6,952 nucleotides of DNA from Solobacterium sp. (GTDB lineage Bacteria; Bacillota_I; Bacilli_A; Erysipelotrichales; Erysipelotrichaceae). The notes below the pieces were generated by a model. That model was not told where the DNA came from, made no database searches, and saw only the letters and a program-made list of their open reading frames with translations. Positions 5,419 to 6,952 of the stretch are shown in pieces. Position 1 is the stretch's first letter. Each line of letters opens with the position of its first letter. Location of the stretch: positions 1 through 6,952 of the forward strand of contig JAFWEA010000206.1 of assembly GCA_017543005.1 (NCBI GenBank), written 5' to 3'. The position numbers and the translations under genes were made by a program.

Positions 5419-5781
5419 TTACAGGAAAAGATAACCGACGGCCAGGCCGATGGTTGTGCCGAACAGCAGGCCCATGAACTTGTTCCGGTCCGGGTTCTTC
5501 GCCCGTTTCCAGCCCCGGCTGTCCGCCGTGCCGCCGCGCATGGCCAGCCGTACTTCCTGCTGGGTCTGCTTGCCCACCAGGCCGTAATACACCAGCATGC
5601 CCAGGGCCGCCATGAACGAACGGTTCAGGGCCTGATTGGTCAGAAGCCGCATGATGAACTTCACGATCATCATACCGACAATGCTCAGCAGGGCCGACGC
5701 TTCAAAATAACCGTACAGGATCCGCTTGTCGGGATCACCGGCCGGCATGGATTTTTCTCTTGGCACGGGTTTCTTCTTCAT
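5419..5781 (-). CDS. Small three-helix membrane protein of unknown function
   Basis: I do not recognise the family. The 120-residue protein has a basic N-terminus (MKKKPVPREK), two hydrophobic segments at about 25-47 and 53-70, a basic loop of about 30 residues (RGWKRAKNPDRNK near its end), and a third hydrophobic segment at 102-120 that ends the protein. The positive charges predict N-terminus inside and C-terminus outside. There are no cysteines or catalytic motifs. The coding case rests on the hydrophobic pattern, the terminator at 5366-5399 and the promoter at 5788-5816. No Shine-Dalgarno precedes the ATG at 5781. The inferred transcript starts at or very near that ATG, so it may be leaderless, or translation may begin at Met12 (ATG at 5746-5748), also with only a weak site. 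It lies between catabolic genes with nothing tying it to them. Confidence 0.7.
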   Translation of the reverse strand: MKKKPVPREKSMPAGDPDKRILYGYFEASALLSIVGMMIVKFIMRLLTNQALNRSFMAALGMLVYYGLVGKQTQQEVRLAMRGGTADSRGWKRAKNPDRNKFMGLLFGTTIGLAVGYLFL

Positions 5782-5787
5782 AATTCG

Positions 5788-5816
5788 ATATTACTTCACT
5801 TTGCCGGCGAATACAA
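5788..5816 (-). promoter_or_regulatory. Putative promoter of the small membrane-protein gene
   Basis: On the minus strand TTGTAT (5811-5816) and TAATAT (5788-5793) are 17 bp apart. Only 6 nt separate the -10 from the ATG at 5781, so transcription would start about at the start codon. No AAGCGCTT-type palindrome is present, so the gene does not share the ridA-type operator. Confidence 0.45.
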
Positions 5817-5832
5817 TTCACCCGCTTTGACA

Positions 5833-5859
5833 GAAAAGAGTCACAGTCACCCGTGACCC
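5833..5859 (-). terminator. Weak terminator after the second M20 gene
   Basis: On the minus strand GGGTCAC (5853-5859) pairs with GTGACTC (5838-5844), a 7-bp stem with one G-U pair and an 8-nt loop, followed by TTTTC. It lies 22 nt past the stop. The stem is short, so read-through is likely. Confidence 0.45.
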
Positions 5860-5881
5860 TTCAAAACAGCTTTCAGTAACT

Positions 5882-6952
5882 TCAGTCTTCCTTCTCGATG
5901 CCGTACAGGTTCTTGAGGTCTTCCCAGGCACCCTTGGCCTTCAGGATTTCCGGATGTGTCATGTGCGGCTTCTTGGAGTTGTCGATATCGCTCTTCAGGA
6001 ATTCGATCGCATATGTGGCAGCTCCGGCAGCACCCTTGACCAGGACGTCTTCGTCAATGTCGAAGTACTGGTTGTGGTGGGCAGCCCCGACACCCTTGTC
6101 CGGATTCTTCATGCCGATGAAGGCAAAGACACCCGGCCACTGGCGGATATATTCGGAATAGCTTTCGGAAGCCATCCACGGTTCTGCATAGTCGATGACG
6201 GCATCGCCCATTTCCTCCTTGAGGACCTTTCTGGCGAACTGGGCGCATTCCGGATCATTGACAACGGCAAAGCCCGGCAGGGCATAGCTGTTGAAGGTGA
6301 CATCGCAGTTGTAGGCAGCTGCGGTGTTTTCGATCAGCTTCTTGAATTCTTCATAGAAGACCATGGCTGCGCCTTCGCGGTCATAGAAGCGGATGGAACC
6401 GGCGAACCGGCAGTCATCCGGAATGACGTTCCAGGTCTTGCCGCCTTCGAATCTGCCGATAGAGCAGGTCAGCGGTGTATACGGATCGATCCGGCGCATG
6501 CGGATGCCTTCCATGCCCTGGTAAATGGCGGCAAACGCATCCAGCGGGGACAGGGACTGGTCAGGTCTGGAACCGTGACCGCCGCGGCCGTGCAGGGTAA
6601 CATCGAACATGATGTTGCCGGCCATCATATTGGTATCATTGACAGCGACCTTGCCGGTTTCCAGCGTGGAGAGCAGGTGAATGCCCCAGCAGCTGTCGAT
6701 ATCCTTGGAGATGCCTTCCTTTTCCATGTAAGCGAAGATATTCTTGACGTTGCCGGTCATTTCCTCGCCGCGCTCGAAGACGACATAGACAGTACCTTCG
6801 ATGTCATCCTTTCTGTCCAGCAGAATCTTGACACCGCCCAGCAGCATCGCCATATGGCCGTCATGACCGCAGGCATGCATGACACCGGCGTTCTCGGATT
6901 TGACAACCCGGATTGCCCCGTTGAGGACTGTGTCGGATTCCTGTACCGGCAG
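5882..6952 (-). CDS. M20D-family amidohydrolase, 5' end beyond right edge
   Basis: 356 residues are visible, and the frame is open through the right edge. The first residues (LPVQE) match the segment after the DMDA metal motif of M20D enzymes, so roughly 60-100 N-terminal residues are missing and the internal ATG at 6880 is not the start. In window numbering, the metal motif HACGHDGH spans 26-33 (C28, H30), GEEM has E63/E64, GIHL has H92, the lid domain opens with GRGGHGSRPDQSLSP (122-136), and GAAHHNQYFDID (289-300) carries the C-terminal metal-site histidine. The family includes hippurate hydrolase, N-acetyl-L-amino-acid deacylases and auxin-conjugate hydrolases; the exact substrate is open. 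A tail of about 35 residues rich in Lys, His and acids follows the last helix. It differs clearly from the other M20 enzyme in the window, so it is not a recent duplicate. It is transcribed toward the small membrane-protein gene, with a weak terminator between. Confidence 0.9.
   Translation of the reverse strand: MPVQESDTVLNGAIRVVKSENAGVMHACGHDGHMAMLLGGVKILLDRKDDIEGTVYVVFERGEEMTGNVKNIFAYMEKEGISKDIDSCWGIHLLSTLETGKVAVNDTNMMAGNIMFDVTLHGRGGHGSRPDQSLSPLDAFAAIYQGMEGIRMRRIDPYTPLTCSIGRFEGGKTWNVIPDDCRFAGSIRFYDREGAAMVFYEEFKKLIENTAAAYNCDVTFNSYALPGFAVVNDPECAQFARKVLKEEMGDAVIDYAEPWMASESYSEYIRQWPGVFAFIGMKNPDKGVGAAHHNQYFDIDEDVLVKGAAGAATYAIEFLKSDIDNSKKPHMTHPEILKAKGAWEDLKNLYGIEKED

Noticed and set aside
1..6952. 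tRNA or rRNA genes, CRISPR arrays, insertion sequences, prophage or attachment sites
   Set aside because: No cloverleaf, rRNA core, regularly spaced repeats, transposase/integrase motifs or flanking direct repeats were seen.

Overview
The window looks like a chromosomal stretch of a Bacillota (Firmicutes) bacterium, possibly a gut anaerobe of the Erysipelotrichia or Clostridia. This rests on strong AGGAGG-type ribosome binding sites, short intergenic gaps, sigma-A-like promoters, and LacI-family (CcpA/cre-like) palindromes at promoters. The genus cannot be read from the sequence. No RNA gene, CRISPR array, insertion sequence or other mobile element was seen.

Layout. Positions 1-2065 are read on the minus strand. 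They hold the first 34 codons of an APC-type amino-acid permease, a complete MalY/PatB-type PLP enzyme (C-S lyase or aminotransferase) and a RidA enamine/imine deaminase. Position 2333 starts a divergent plus-strand pair: an M20-family amidohydrolase and, after a strong terminator, a D-aminoacylase-type N-acyl-amino-acid deacylase, which ends at a bidirectional terminator (5366-5399). Beyond that, on the minus strand, are a small three-helix membrane protein of unknown function and the 3' part of a second M20 (M20D) amidohydrolase that runs off the right edge.

How the genes may work together (inference). Three deacylases of two unrelated folds (two M20, one D-aminoacylase) could free amino acids from N-acyl conjugates of either stereochemistry. 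The MalY/PatB enzyme could cleave or transaminate the free amino acid, and beta-elimination would release 2-aminoacrylate. RidA hydrolyses such enamines and imines to 2-keto acids and ammonia. The permease could import substrate. Together this resembles a salvage module for N-acylated amino acids, possibly S-substituted cysteines such as mercapturates. The substrate is not readable from sequence.

Regulation. The most striking non-coding signal is a matched promoter-operator module in front of ridA and in front of the PLP enzyme. In both, a TGRAAGCGCTTG palindrome overlaps the -35 element identically, the spacer is 17 bp, and the -10 is preceded by TGC. A second AAGCGCTT palindrome lies just downstream of the PLP-enzyme promoter, and a related AAACGTTT palindrome lies upstream of the divergent M20 gene. 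The permease leader carries a separate 10-bp inverted repeat with competing pairings around its putative promoter.
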